Positions 52,201 to 64,000 of a stretch of 64,000 nt of DNA are shown in pieces. This DNA is from Rostratula benghalensis (taxonomy: Eukaryota > Chordata > Aves > Charadriiformes > Rostratulidae): positions 1,582,595-1,646,594 of the forward strand of contig VXAI01000191.1 of assembly GCA_013399305.1 (NCBI GenBank), in the 5' to 3' direction. The notes beneath the pieces are model-generated. The model was not told the origin of the DNA and searched no databases. It saw only the letters and a program-made list of their open reading frames with translations. Position 1 is the stretch's first letter, and every line of letters starts with the position of its first letter. A program made the position numbers and the translations under genes.

Positions 52201-55200
52201 CTAGTTATATGCAACAAGAGAAACTGAAGTATATAGATTTCTCAACTGAATTTTTAAAGGGAACATGGTTAGAATTTAGGATGGTAGCTGAGGACAAAAA
52301 ATCTGGAATCCTCAGGTCTGCAAATGTCCTGTTATCACTGATGAAATTGCAGAGGTGCCTAAAATTCTGCCATGCAAATGTTCCTTCCTACAGCTCTATG
52401 TCTTACCTAAGTCCAAATTAGGATCATTTAAATTGCTTTGCTACCCAGTTCCTTGCGATACCCAGTCCATCGTATTCAGAATATACCTATGGTGTGCCTG
52501 TGGGAATGAGAGCAAAAGCATCAGCTACATTTATGAGACTAGCTCATTAACTAACAGGACAGAGAAGGAGAAATCAGTTAATTTATAGCACAACTGGATC
52601 AGGTGTTAGGGAGAGTTCACTCTGGAGACAGTTAATTCCCTGACATGAGCTCTTTATGCTCATGAAGGATTCTAAACCCGTTCATCAGGAAACTATCCAA
52701 ACTAGAGATTATTTTAGCATCTCTTGAACATTGTCCTTTTTCCTTGAAGCCTTTATGTTGTGCAGCAAATAACTGAAGAGCCACTAGTCCAGAAAGAAAA
52801 CACAAGTCTTTAATACTGTTATCGGAAAATTTGCCTAAAAAGGGTGAGTTGTTGATTCCTGTTCTTGTCCCAAGCAGTGTTTATATATTAAATGTTAAAC
52901 AGCCAGTGAATAAAATAAACAAACATGCTCAAGCACTAGGACTGGGACCTGTGACTTAATCTCCAAGGCAGAGAGCTTTGTTGTCACTGACTGGCCTCCC
53001 TGATGTTAAATTCTTTTCTGCAGAAGTTTGGGACACCTTTATAAGAAAGGATTTCTAGCTTTATATCCAAGACTTTGCTGGGAAATGGGTGATTTGGCAA
53101 TATCCCAGGCTGATAACTCTCCCCTGGTGTGTAATAAGGAGTCTGTGTGCCCAGCTCAAGGCTGAACCTTGCTTGCTAAGAGCCAATGCCGACATCTATA
53201 CTTGGTGTTATGTCTAGGCAGGGATGTTCTCTGGCACGAAGGCCAATGATCAAAGTCCTGCCTGTCTTACTGCTGTTCAGCTCTTTTGTCCTTCAGAACA
53301 GGGTTCTTACAAAAGAAGTGACTGCTGGGAGTGACCAGAGCATATCCAGGGACAATCTTGGGGACTTCAGTGTCAGTTTGGGTCATAGTGATAGCTTAGC
53401 CATGTACAGTCAAGTTCCTCTCCTTGGGAACGTTAGCATGCACTGTTTAATTTATTCTTTTAAACATAACCATAGTGAACTGTCAGAGTCATGCAGGAAG
53501 CATCTTGTCCTTTGTCTAATCTGGGTTTATTATGCTAAGTGATAACTGGGGCTCTGGTTGCGGGCACTGGTCAGCAGTCCCTACAGTTCATGGAGCATGC
53601 GTTGACTACTGCTGCTGACAACCCCATCCAGTGAAGCAAGCCAGCAGCAACCAGTTTGGGGCCTCTTGGGAGCTTCTTCACAATCAGGAACAATGGAAAC
53701 CTTCAAGAACAGGGATGGGAAGTATCTGTGGAGAAAACTATGCATTGGTCTCATAACTGAGGTGTAACTGTCTTCACATTTGAATCAGAAAATCTTGCTC
53801 TTGGCATTAGTTATATAATAAAAGTGTTAAATGATGGCTTCCCTCCACCTTGGATCTCTGATTGCTGACACTAAGTACAAAATTCTTGCATAAAATCAGT
53901 ACTGATCATCCTAACCGACTTTTATTTTTACCTTTGAATAGAAAAGATACGGTGTTTGGACTTTTTCGACATAGTTTTAATTGGTGACTAAAGTATTCTA
54001 AAATGGCCAGAGAGACTGTTTCTACTTTTGGATGACAAAATATACCAACAAATCTTTAGATTGTTGATTATAGACTTATTTGGAGCTGCTTGACTGAAAA
54101 CCACTACAGAATATTAGATTATTTACTTACAACTCAAAGATACGTTGAACCACTCACATTTTAAAACTTTGGCCCCGGTGTGTCAGTGAAGTAGCTTACC
54201 TGGTCCACAGCAAACCACATCTTTGTGTTATAGTGCAAAGGCATCAGGACTGAAGTGGAACTTACTTCATTGCTCTTGGCTGGATAGCCCCACATCAACA
54301 GCAGGACTTAATGAGCCATGGGCTGGTGCACACCCCTGCTTGAGGAAAGAGCAAGACAGCACATCCTAGCCCAGCTTTGACTGTTGCCACCAGCTTTCTG
54401 TCAGTGCTCTAAATTAGGGCAATATTGCTTCATTATTGTTTATAATGAATATTAATGCTCACTGAATCAGCTATATGAGCTGGGCTTAGCTGGCGTGCTG
54501 CAGAACTGTCAGGTGTTCTGAAAAGCAAAACCAACATATCTCTTTCTTACATTTGCTTGGAAAATCCTGGAGAAAATAAAACTCTTATATTGCTATTTAT
54601 TTGGATTTTATGCATAAGAAGAAAACATCTGTCAAGGAACAAGAAGTTATTAACTGCTTAGTGCATTTCTCTGCACATCAACGCTTATCTTTTATCCTTT
54701 AGGGGATGTATAGAACTTATGGGTAAGCTTTATGGATCAGCTTTTTGACAAGTGTGTCTTGATGTAAGTTTGTAAATTCCTTAGTGTTGCTGGAGCTACT
54801 TGCTTTACATAAACTGAAGAGTATTTTTCAGGTTCAACAATTTTTTGGCCATATTCTGTAGATTCCAGATACTCACCGGACTGCACATCAGGATCTACTG
54901 AGACGTATATTAACAACAATGCCATGATCTTTGTACTTGTAAAAATCTCATAAATTTTTGGCAGTATATATAAAAGTGAAATTAGAACTACATCTATTGT
55001 TTATGTGCCTACATGACAGCAACATGATCTCAGACTTTAATGGGTCTTGCCATTCCATCTAGTCATGCTTAATTATTGATAAGACTTGTAGTAGGCATGG
55101 GAAGGCATATGAGATCTACAGTAACTCCTTCAGAATTCATTTTGGTGAGGTAAGGTGAAGGGTTGGCAGACAAATAGGTTTTCATAAAGCTTGTTTCTGT

Positions 55201-55602
55201 AGAAAACTGGGTAGTCCTATTTTCTCCCTTCCCCTTGAATTACCCTAAAACTATCAATTTGTGAAATATCTTTTGATATAAATGTGCAGGACAAGCAAGA
55301 ATTGTATGCTTGAAAAAAAGTACAGTTGCATGAATTTGGCAATGTGATTTATTCTATTCTGGTAGCATTGCGTAGCAGACCCAGTGGGAAAGTCCCATGA
55401 GTTACAGAAGATTAACTGTTCCTTTAAGTTTTCTTGAACATAACTGCTGGCAAATCTTTTGTTAAGTCTAAAGAAAGCTAGATAAAATATACATTTTTAA
55501 GGCAAAAAATCCTATGACAAACAACTTACGACAAAGAGTCAGGATATATCTCATAATAAATGCTATAATGCTGCTCAGGAAATCATGTAGAACACATTTG
55601 AC

Positions 55603-55644
55603 TTTTTTTCTTTCTGGTTTTTTTTTTTGGTTTTTTTTTTTTTT
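55603..55644. repeat. T-rich low-complexity tract
   Basis: T runs of 7 to 14 interrupted by GG and C. A simple sequence whose length may be uncertain. Confidence 0.85.
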
Positions 55645-58118
55645 ACGAGGGCAGAAAGTTTTGTTTCATTTTCCTTTTTGATCAGGTATTTTGTTCTGAA
55701 ACTTGTTTCCATTAAGATAAAAAACAAAGTTTTGGCTTTCTGATTATTTTTTAAAATTTTTATTTTTTTCCATAAGAAAATAACATTTGCAATTCAGTTA
55801 ACATGAAATGAATAATCATTCACACCACAGAATCCACATGTTCTTCTCTGATCCTTGCCTCATGTGCAGTTGCAAAGAAAGTCAGTCACCATTACTGATA
55901 CAGTAGCAAAAAGTATCTGAATCATATCTCTACAACCTATTCCAATTCCTGCAAGCCAGCAAGCCTTTGAATATGTCTTTCCATTTGGATAGTGCCTTGT
56001 CTGTGTGGATGCACTGGCTGTTGTAGTTTCTCAATGGACATTTGTCATTTATACAGTATATCCCTTTTCTTTGGGATACGAAGGTTGCATTGTCATTTCT
56101 ACACTATTGGTAGCCAACAAGTCTTTGTTGTTGTTGTATAATTCTTCTAAGGATAAAACAATTCTTGCAAATAGTAGAAAATCCGCTTTTACTTTTAATT
56201 TCATTGTTGCTTATCTACATCACCCAACATCAGGAGCTGAATTTTAAGCTCATATAATGAGAGAGAGGGATGATGAATTGCGAAGTTCACTTCCTATCAT
56301 AAAACATATTTAAATGCAGAGATAGAGATTGAATTTACTAGCTAGGGAAATTACAGCACAGCTATAAGCTAATTCTCCTATATACTTCTTTATAGCTTTG
56401 GAAAAGCATACAAGATATCAAGGAGGTTAGTCACTTCTGACATTCAGAACAGGTCTCTTTTTTGAAAAGTTCATAATTCTGTATATATTGTCGTAGGCAT
56501 ACAAGGTGCTTGAAAAGTAGTTTGCAGACACTAGTCTAACCTCTCCTGAGATAACCTGGGAGAAACTGTTATCTAGTTGGCAGATGAAACCATTTTTCAT
56601 TTATTAGTGTCATCTTCTCTTACATGTTCTCAAATCTGCATGTCACTGTGTCATAAAGAAAACTGAATTACTTGGAAAAAAAAAAGTATTTGTTCATTTC
56701 TTCATTTAAATATTATAATTTTAGATTAAAAGTAGTTAGTTGAATATTAGCTCATTTTACTAACTTGAATTTTACCAAAATAAGAATCTCTCAGAAAAAA
56801 AATTTCTCAATTATAACTGCATCCTAAATTTAGTGACATTTCAAATTCACCTCTCAGTTTAAATGAGGGATGTGTCAAATCACAGCAACTTTGCTAGTTA
56901 TAGAGGAATCCACTTAATAAAGTTATTGTCAAATCAAAGACTATAGAGGACATAAAAGTCTTACAAAGCATTTAACAAATATAAACTACAAGAGAACGGA
57001 TTTATTTTCTTAAGTGAAAAAAATGTTCTACATAGATGTCATGCCTGGAAAAAGTGGTTACAAAGGAAACAATGATAGATTATATTCCATGTCTCCCACC
57101 ACTAGAAGAAAACAGGAATTGGATGTATTTGCAGTAAGCTAGATATTCATAAACTTACTTTTTTCCCTTAGAGCTGTGGTGGAGCAGCCACCTGGAAAGG
57201 CTGAGGTACCCATTTCATTGGACATGTTTAAGAGGCTAATTTGAATATAAATAATCCGTAGCACAGTACTAAGGCTGTGGGAAGATTTTTAATAGCAAAA
57301 ATGCAAGGTGAGTGCAGGACTGTGAGCAAGAGCCCCATGGGTTTTGCTGCATGCAGAGGAAAACAGCAGCTGAACTGACCAGCCAAACCCCATCCCACCA
57401 CAGTGCACTCATGCTGGATGAACATTATGAGTGAGTTTTGGATTAGGGTCAGGAAAGAAAAGGATTAGTGATCAAATCCAAGGCAAACTGAGGAGAAAAT
57501 TACATGAAAAGTAATATCCAAAAGTTGTGTCACCTTGAAAAAGCCACAGCAGAATTTATGGGCTAGTTAGGTAATAAAACAGCAAATGAGACCCTAGTGG
57601 GATTTTTGAAAGCACTTAGGCACAAAGTGTCTAATTTTTCAGCTGAAATTAGGGTCTGAGGTGCTTTAAAAATCTCACTTGGGCTATATGTGTCTATAAT
57701 GCCAATGATACCCTAAAAATATGACCTCTCAGCTGCCCATTTTTCTCTAAAATGGTAATAAGAGCAATAACAACACTGTTGGTTTCTTGCAGGGTGCCTC
57801 TGAAGACAGTTTTGTTAAAAAGGATGCTGGGATTCTCAGATACTGTGTTTTGAAAGCTATGGAAGCAGCAAAAATATCATTCTCCTTGCTGGTATTAAGG
57901 GTAAAGCATGGGCCCCAAAACTCAGCTCCACTCCTAGACAGCCATGGAGGCAGACTAAGTCAATCAAATTGAGAAGGGCATTTCAGCAAGAAGGATCAGT
58001 AGCCACAACTACTGTTGATCCCAAGATGTTTAAAACTGAATCTAAAGTGCAGTTCTTGCTATGACCCCTCTTTTTTATCTGATTTAAAATTAGGATGGGA
58101 TTTAGCTTCAGAATAATG

Positions 58119-58246
58119 TATCTGGCCAGGCTGGATGGTGCTTTGAGTAAGTTGCTCTAGTGGGAGTTGCCCCCGCCCATGGCACAGGGGTTAGAACTAC
58201 TTGATCTTTTAGGTCTCTTCCAACCCAAACCATTCTAATTCTATGA
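58119..58246 (+). mobile_element. Short CR1 LINE 3' fragment
   Basis: Only the last 130 bases or so of a CR1: 'ggctggatggtgctttgag', then 'ccatggcacaggggttagaa', 'ttccaacccaaaccattc' and the end 'aattctatgatc'. Strongly 5'-truncated and mildly diverged. Confidence 0.9.
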
Positions 58247-61200
58247 TCAGACTTCAGGTATTTATGCGTAGGTGCTTCCTCATGAGCTAGTGTTGAGTGG
58301 TTAGCAGACACCCAGCCAATGCTGTCAAAGGAGTGTGGAAGTCTGTCCAGCTCATCCTAAATGAGGAATCTGCCTAAATTTGGGCACCTACTGCCATTTG
58401 AGATGTCTTTGGACAGCTTCCAAAATGTCTTCTAAGGGCTGGCAGAAATGCACAAAACTTATGGGAGATTGTATGCCCTGGATGTCCTTGCAGTGTCTGA
58501 AGTGACACTATTCAGCTCTGTTTTGGCAACTGAATCTCACCCTTGACTTAGGTCAGATGGATACAACTTTAGATTGCAGTGACTGTGCTGGGAGCCTAAA
58601 CATCTGTTGACATGAGGAAATTCCTGTGCAGATGATGATTTCAAAGTCATAATTTGACATGGAAATCCAGCTATGGTATAGTAGAAGATACTACATCCCA
58701 CTGCAAAATGAGACTGTCTTACATAATTATATTTCGGGTAGATAATTATGTCATTGTTTCAGCTACAACACTTACTACTGTTGCACATCTCTGATCACCA
58801 TTTAATAAAAGCATAACCTTTTCTTCTTGGAACACAGCTCTCTCAGCCAGTGTAAGAACATTTGTTTCGGTTTGTTTTGGCTTCTTTCCCTGCCTGGCAG
58901 GAGATAAAATGTCTTGCAACCCTTTTCTAGACTGTGAATCTCCAGTGTCCCTCTGGTCAAGGTGCTGCTTCTCAACTCCCTGCACATTATCAGCTAATTT
59001 CTAACCTGGGAGCACAATCCAAGTAAGGTTGAAAGTCTGGATGCATTTACTGGCTGTTAAGATTTTGCAAACCCATGACCTTTATTGAGACTTTTAATGT
59101 AATTAAAATGCCAGATATTTCTGTATAGAAAAAAAACCAACCAATGTACAGTTTATGGCAAGAATTTATACATTCCTTTTTCCTCTTCATTATTTTCTTT
59201 GCTGTTACAAACTAATCGCCAGGGACAGGAGAGAGCAGAAACTAACTGAAATCTATGAGACTTGTGCTCAAGAGCACTGGTTAGTGGGTAGCAGAATACA
59301 GGTTTTACATTCTTCATTTTCTCCTTCCTGACATAAGTATCTGAAACCACCACTACTTGTGCTCTTTTTAGCTCCCAGCCTAGGCATAGATCAAAAGGCA
59401 ATCTGTGCCATTTTGGTCTACTCCTGTAGAACTCCAGGGAAACATTATGGTGCTTAACAGATCCTCTCACTCTGAACATCTCTTGTTCCCCATACTTTGG
59501 CCTCTTTTAGTTTCCATAAACATTCTTCTCAGGCGGCAGAAGCAGCAGTCAGCCAGCCTTGGATGTGCGTGCTGCTGTTAGAGGCCTTTCCCAGAAAGAT
59601 GCTTGGGAAGATACCCTCTTATTTGACCCTTTGGTTCTGCATTTGTACTGCAGTGAATGATATAATTTGGGATACTTTAATGGTGATTCAGAGAGCACAG
59701 GATTTTCTTCTTTCCTTTTTCACTATAGCTGTTTTTCTTAGCATTTTTCCAGGCCTGATGCAAAGCCGTTCTCAAATAGTCATATTTGTTCCTACTGGTA
59801 ATGAAAGATGTAACTGCCAAACTGACATACTTGGTGGAAGTTGCTGGTTGATTAATTTGTTTGCTTAAAAGAATAGTATTTGATTTATGCTGAATTTTTG
59901 ATATATCCATTTTCCCAATAGGAAAGGAAGGAAGGAATAGGAAGAAAAAAAGTGGCAGAAAATCACACTGGAACACTAGCAAACTCATATCCTGATTGCA
60001 ACGAGCCACCAACACTTGCCCCTGGTGCAAGGAAGGCAGGGTGCCCAAGGGGCCACGGGACATATGGAGGTTTCATTCCTAGAGCCCAGGGGTGGAGGTG
60101 AAGTTGAGGGACAGGAGCAGGTATGCTGTTCCAAAGACATCAGGAACTCCTAATGGAGCAAGAGATACAGGATATTGAGAAGCTGATGGCAGGTGCGGCT
60201 TGCATCCTAGGGGTTGTATGCATGGAGAGGTCTGGAGGTGTTCCTCCATGTGCTGCCTGGCACATGGAAGAAGCACCCTCTTGACAAAACACACCTGTGG
60301 AAAGTAGGACTGCCCTGCAGTGGTTTGCTCCCACGCAAACATTCTCACACCACAGAAAGGTCCAAACAGCTGGCCAAAACTTTTGGCTGAAGCTGCAGAA
60401 GAGGGGGCATTGAGGAATAGAAGGAATGATTTCAGTGTGTCTTTCAGATACCCGGTCATTCTCGCTTAGTAGAGTCTTTCATAAAGCCTCAGTTAAGTAC
60501 TAACTGATACCTTTTAAGACAGCTGTTGTTTTTTTCACAGACCCTGAGACACATATATGTGTCAGGGGCAGGACAGAGTCATGGGCATACCACTAATGCT
60601 TTGTATGTTGAGATGTATGGTCAGGGGATCTCAGAGCAAACATCATCTTAAGAATGGAAGTATTACTGAATATTCAGTGTCCTTGTGGAATAGGTAACAT
60701 CACAGCCTTCTCTAAAGATCTCCACAGAGAGACCTGCTCAGTAAAATTAAGTTGCGCCCAGTTTGTATGCATTCACTTTCATCTGCATGCTTTCTTGAAA
60801 ATAAATTTGCTGAGCCCCTGATTCAGCACTGCAATTACAGAACTTTTTCCTTCTGTGCTCTGTCTGCAGCTCTTGGAAGAGATGTCTAATTTTTCTACCA
60901 TAGTATCTTGTTGAAGCTGCTTGGTTGGAAGTGCAAAGACCATTTAAATAACAGAACTTGTGGGTGATAAATGTGGCTTTTAACACCTTCAGTCACTTTT
61001 CACAAGTATCTGAGTAGACTATGTCAGCCTGCTCTTTGTTCAGTGCATTGAAGGGCATCTAGCTTGTATGTACATGAACAATAATCCCACCTGTTTTGAA
61101 GAGGTTTTGAAATAAATTCCAGTCAAATTACCGCATTTGACATTTGTTTCTAAGAGAAAAAGAATAGAGGAGATACTACTTAGAGAAAAAAGAAAACCTG

Positions 61201-62859
61201 GGTGTGTATGATGATGTAATGCCAACTGTTGCTACCTGACAGCATAAAAGCCTTAAATTTTCATCAGAAAATAAATTCATCAGATCTACTGGCCAGGTCA
61301 ATATTCTAGCTCCTTGTGAACTTCAGTATTCTGCTTTGTGTAAGCTCCATCTTCTGGCTGATGAGATCTTCTTTCAGCTAGCTGCTTAAATAAAATTGAA
61401 AGCAGAAGTTTCCATCAATCCTGTAGATTCTGTTTGAGGGAAAGGCAGGAGACAAGGAGGTCCTGCAGTGCAACATGCATGTATCTTTATAGAATTGTCT
61501 CCTATTTCTCTAAATTTTTGGATACGGATTTGAAGCTCAGGAAGACACTCTCCATTAGAGAAGTGACTCATAAAATGGTCGCATTAAAGTTAGGTGTTCA
61601 GTCTAAGCTATGCATGTACCTCCACCTGGTAACTCAGTGTACCAGTGACCACTGGTGGCAATAATGGGGAAGAACTGGCATTTTAATGGTGAAAATATCT
61701 TTTGAATAAGTCTTAGGCTAAAAGAGGGTCAAAAGCTCAGCCGTTATTCTGTAGCTCTTGCTTTTAATTCCGAAGCCAGGGCATATTTCCAGACTGTAGA
61801 TAACACTGTGCGACAGTCAATGATAAATTATGACAATTTAATAGCAGCTGCCTTAAACAGACTACCAAACCTAAAATATTCTTTAATGTATCAAATGAAC
61901 TGCATCTGTCAAAAATATGAGTGGGCCATCAATTAAACCTCGGCTCCAGTTCCAGCACTGCCAGAAAGCCTGTGAGAACCCCAAAGAAGACAGTGCAGTC
62001 CGTGTTGTTGTTCCAGAAATGGTTGACCCATCCTACAAAAAACATTTTTAAAATAACTTCAGGATACATAGGAATTATAGCCAGGTCCACTGCCCCAGCA
62101 ATAACACTTAGTATAGTCTAGACAGATTCAAAATGATAAGCCCTTAAGATTGGTTGGAAAGTTTAAATTATAAAGAATTTTCAGTGGAATAAATTAATAT
62201 TTTTCTGCTGGAAGTGGAAAATAAGTAAGTTTGCCAGCCTGGTCTGTAATACAAAATTGTTGCCTGTGGAGTAACACCAAGTCATCCACTATGCTGGGGT
62301 CTACTTGGATGATACTCAGCTTTAACACTGACATTTGACAAAGATTTATTTTTAAGGCTAAGGTCAAGTTCTAGTCTAATAACCTATGTTTTCTCTGTCA
62401 ATATTTTTGAACATGATTTAATTCCCTCAGCTCTTGTTTTCACTGATTAAAAGTCCCCAAAGTATCCATCTCATACTCAAGTCAAAACCTTTAAAAACTA
62501 AAAAGCATGCCTGCAATTATGATGTTGTCACTTTAAAAATAGCAAAGAAAAAAATCTAGAAGATATATTTGGGCATAGGCATACTGTTTATGGTATGAAA
62601 CTTTCCTTCTAATGCAAAAATACTTGAAAGGGTTTACTTTTTGATTAGTATTCTAAAATGAGAAGAGCAGTGAAGAAAGCTGCAGGGAAAGACTGCAGTC
62701 TCAGTTTTCAAATAAAATCTGCTTTGGTAACCCAGAGTATTGAAACCAGTGTCGGTTTCACTTTCACATGCTAAACGTGTCTTACTCAGTGACCTCTGCC
62801 ACATCTCAGAATCCTGATCAATAGTTTTCAGGTGCGGTGAGTCCCAGTAGACATGGCAG
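58247..62859. other. Non-coding region
   Basis: No gene is supported. A locally GC-richer stretch (60050-60460) holds a 126-codon minus-strand frame without recognised motif. A short (GGAA)-like run lies at 59921-59945. The block 61740-61990 is rich in homeobox-like TAAT words. Other frames are short. Confidence 0.6.
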
Positions 62860-64000
62860 CTTGTTCCAGAGCAACTGGTCTCACTGCCGCCGAGAGCAGC
62901 CATCAGGAGAGCTCAGCCTGCCCTGGGGAAGGGATCTGGAGCGGGAGAGGCCGAAGAAAAGCCCTTTTGGAGGCTGTGCTGAAGGCGGGAAAAGGCCCGC
63001 GCCTGCGCTCGTGCCCGGGGCTGTCAGCCGCTGGGCGGGGCCTGAGTCAGCCCGGGCGGAAGCCGCGCCTGGGGATAGGAAGCCCCCGGAGGACAGGGCC
63101 TGTCCCTGCCCGCAGAGATGCGGGAGGGGAACCCGTGTTTGCTGCTGAAGGAGGTAAGCTCAGTCCCTTGAAGAGCTCAGGGGACCCGGAGTGTCATCTC
63201 AATTGACCCCAACACTGGAAGGGCAGTCATGGTTAACACTCGTTCGACTGTGGTGGCACGAAAGGCTGTGGGCACCCAGACAGAGGTGGGGTACAAAGGT
63301 GGGGGTGTCCAGGCCTCTGGCTGCAGAGAGTGCCGCAGCCTGGCACCTGCGATGGAGAGCAGTGGGGACAGCCCCTGTGTCAGGTGTGAGCAGGTGAGGG
63401 ACCTGCTCAGAGAGGTGGCTGAGCTGAGGGATGAAGTGGAGAGGCTGAGGACCATTAGGGAGTGTGAGAGGGAAATAGACTGGTGGGCCCACTCTCTGGG
63501 AGAAAGGAAGCAGGTTGAGGGTTCCTGCCCATTAGATCATCCTCCCTCTTCTTGTCAACAGACAACAGCTCAGGATCTCAGGGAAGAGGGGGAATGGAAA
63601 TAGGTTGCTCGGGGGAGCAGGCGAATGATTGCCCAGGTCCCCCCAGCTCCCCAGTTACCCTTGAGGAACAGGTTTGAAGTTCTCCGGGAGGAAACAGTTA
63701 ATGGAGAGGAGGCTACTGCACCCAGGCCAGAAGTGCCAGAAAGACTGTGTCACTGTCAACCCGGCCTCACAACTGGCAGTGAAAGGAAAAGGAGAAGGGT
63801 CATTGTGGTGGGTGACTCTCTGCTGAGGGGGGCAGAGGGGCCAATGTGCCGTCCTGACCCGCCTCACAGAGAAGTCTGCTGCCTACCAGGGACACGGGTT
63901 AGGGATGTGTGTAAAAAACTTCCTGGCCTAGTAAAACTGACTGATTATTATCCCCTTCTAGTATTCCAGGTTGGTAGTGATGAGGTGGCTAAAAGGAGCC
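62860..64000 (+). mobile_element. CR1 LINE, 5' part, continues past window
   Basis: Composition switches from AT-rich to strongly GC- and CpG-rich near 62860-62930, and the switch is followed by a CR1-type ORF1 at 63229. The GC-rich 62930-63228 stretch would be the 5' UTR with the internal promoter that LINEs need. Most CR1 copies are cut at the 5' end, so a copy with this part present is uncommon; whether it is full length (about 4.5 kb) cannot be seen because ORF2 lies beyond the edge. The left boundary is approximate. Confidence 0.8.
63229..64000 (+). pseudogene. CR1 ORF1, one in-frame stop, 3' truncated by window
   Basis: ORF1 of the CR1 retrotransposon, an RNA-binding or chaperone-type protein with an esterase-like domain that accompanies the ORF2 endonuclease/reverse transcriptase. 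The start ATG (63229) has G at -3 and +4, and the in-frame TGA at 63169 excludes an earlier ATG. Visible parts: TQTE (residues 16-19); two CxxC pairs (C32/C35 and C50/C53) that could bind zinc, like the PHD-type domain reported in CR1-like ORF1s; a charged, leucine-bearing coiled-coil stretch about 54-82; then an in-frame TAG at 63601-63603 (codon 125). The same frame stays open from 63604 to the window end and contains a basic cluster (KRRR) and VIVVGDSLLRG, the GDS nucleophile block of SGNH/GDSL hydrolases (Ser codon 63817-63819). A single stop and no frameshift imply a fairly young copy. The TAG could also be a sequencing error or a polymorphism. Confidence 0.8.

Larger units (their letters stand above)
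44623..58118. other. Non-coding region
   Basis: About 13.5 kb without a supported gene. Simple repeats are listed separately. The stretch 47530-47690 is motif-dense and looks like a possible conserved element. Frames at 45354-45916, 49028-49562 and 53186-53542 are overlapping or isolated, with no family motif. Confidence 0.6.

Noticed and set aside
59497..59868. 123-codon hydrophobic frame
   Set aside because: The T-rich composition explains the hydrophobic residues; it overlaps an equally long antisense frame, and no family is recognised.
1..64000. CRISPR arrays, operons, rRNA, tRNA or an integrated virus
   Set aside because: No regularly spaced repeats, no tRNA-like or rRNA-like sequence, and no retroviral gag/pol/env or LTR pair was seen; the window has vertebrate gene structure.

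Overview
The window looks like vertebrate nuclear DNA, most likely from a bird. It is AT-rich and gene-poor, with one potassium-channel gene whose protein reads cleanly as KCNS3. Its recognisable interspersed repeats all belong to one family, the CR1 LINE, with the typical 3' end built from ATTCTATG-like units. CR1 as the dominant repeat at low density is the bird pattern; another archosaur or a turtle cannot be strictly excluded. No bacterial, plasmid or phage feature is present.

Layout. Positions 1-14444 hold no convincing coding sequence; they are probably KCNS3 5' flank or a large 5' UTR intron, with one old CR1 (about 3698-4246) and a few simple repeats. At 14445-14631 there is a candidate non-coding exon with a strong acceptor and a consensus donor. 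The last exon begins after a strong acceptor at 15232; it carries the whole KCNS3 coding sequence in one piece (15374-16858, 494 codons) and a 3' UTR with AATAAA at 17515-17520. From about 17540 to 62860 (roughly 45 kb) I see no gene. This stretch holds 3'-end fragments of CR1 on both strands (19621-19982, 22037-22403, 38446-39034, 44248-44622, 58119-58246), short simple repeats, one 25-base assembly gap (29959-29983), and several blocks rich in transcription-factor motifs that could be regulatory. A long non-coding stretch next to KCNS3 agrees with the gene-poor interval I recall on one side of this gene in other amniotes.

At the right edge (about 62860-64000) a sixth, far less decayed CR1 enters on the plus strand. 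It has a GC-rich 5' region and an ORF1 starting at 63229, with a Cys-x2-Cys pair motif, a charged coiled-coil stretch and the GDS block of an SGNH/GDSL esterase-like domain. One in-frame TAG at 63601 interrupts it; otherwise the frame is open to the window end.

Biology. The single host gene encodes Kv9.3, an electrically silent modulatory subunit that works by co-assembling with Kv2 channels. I found no clearly undescribed system. The items most worth checking are the candidate 5' UTR exon with its 36-codon uORF, the near-intact CR1 ORF1, and a few motif-dense non-coding blocks.
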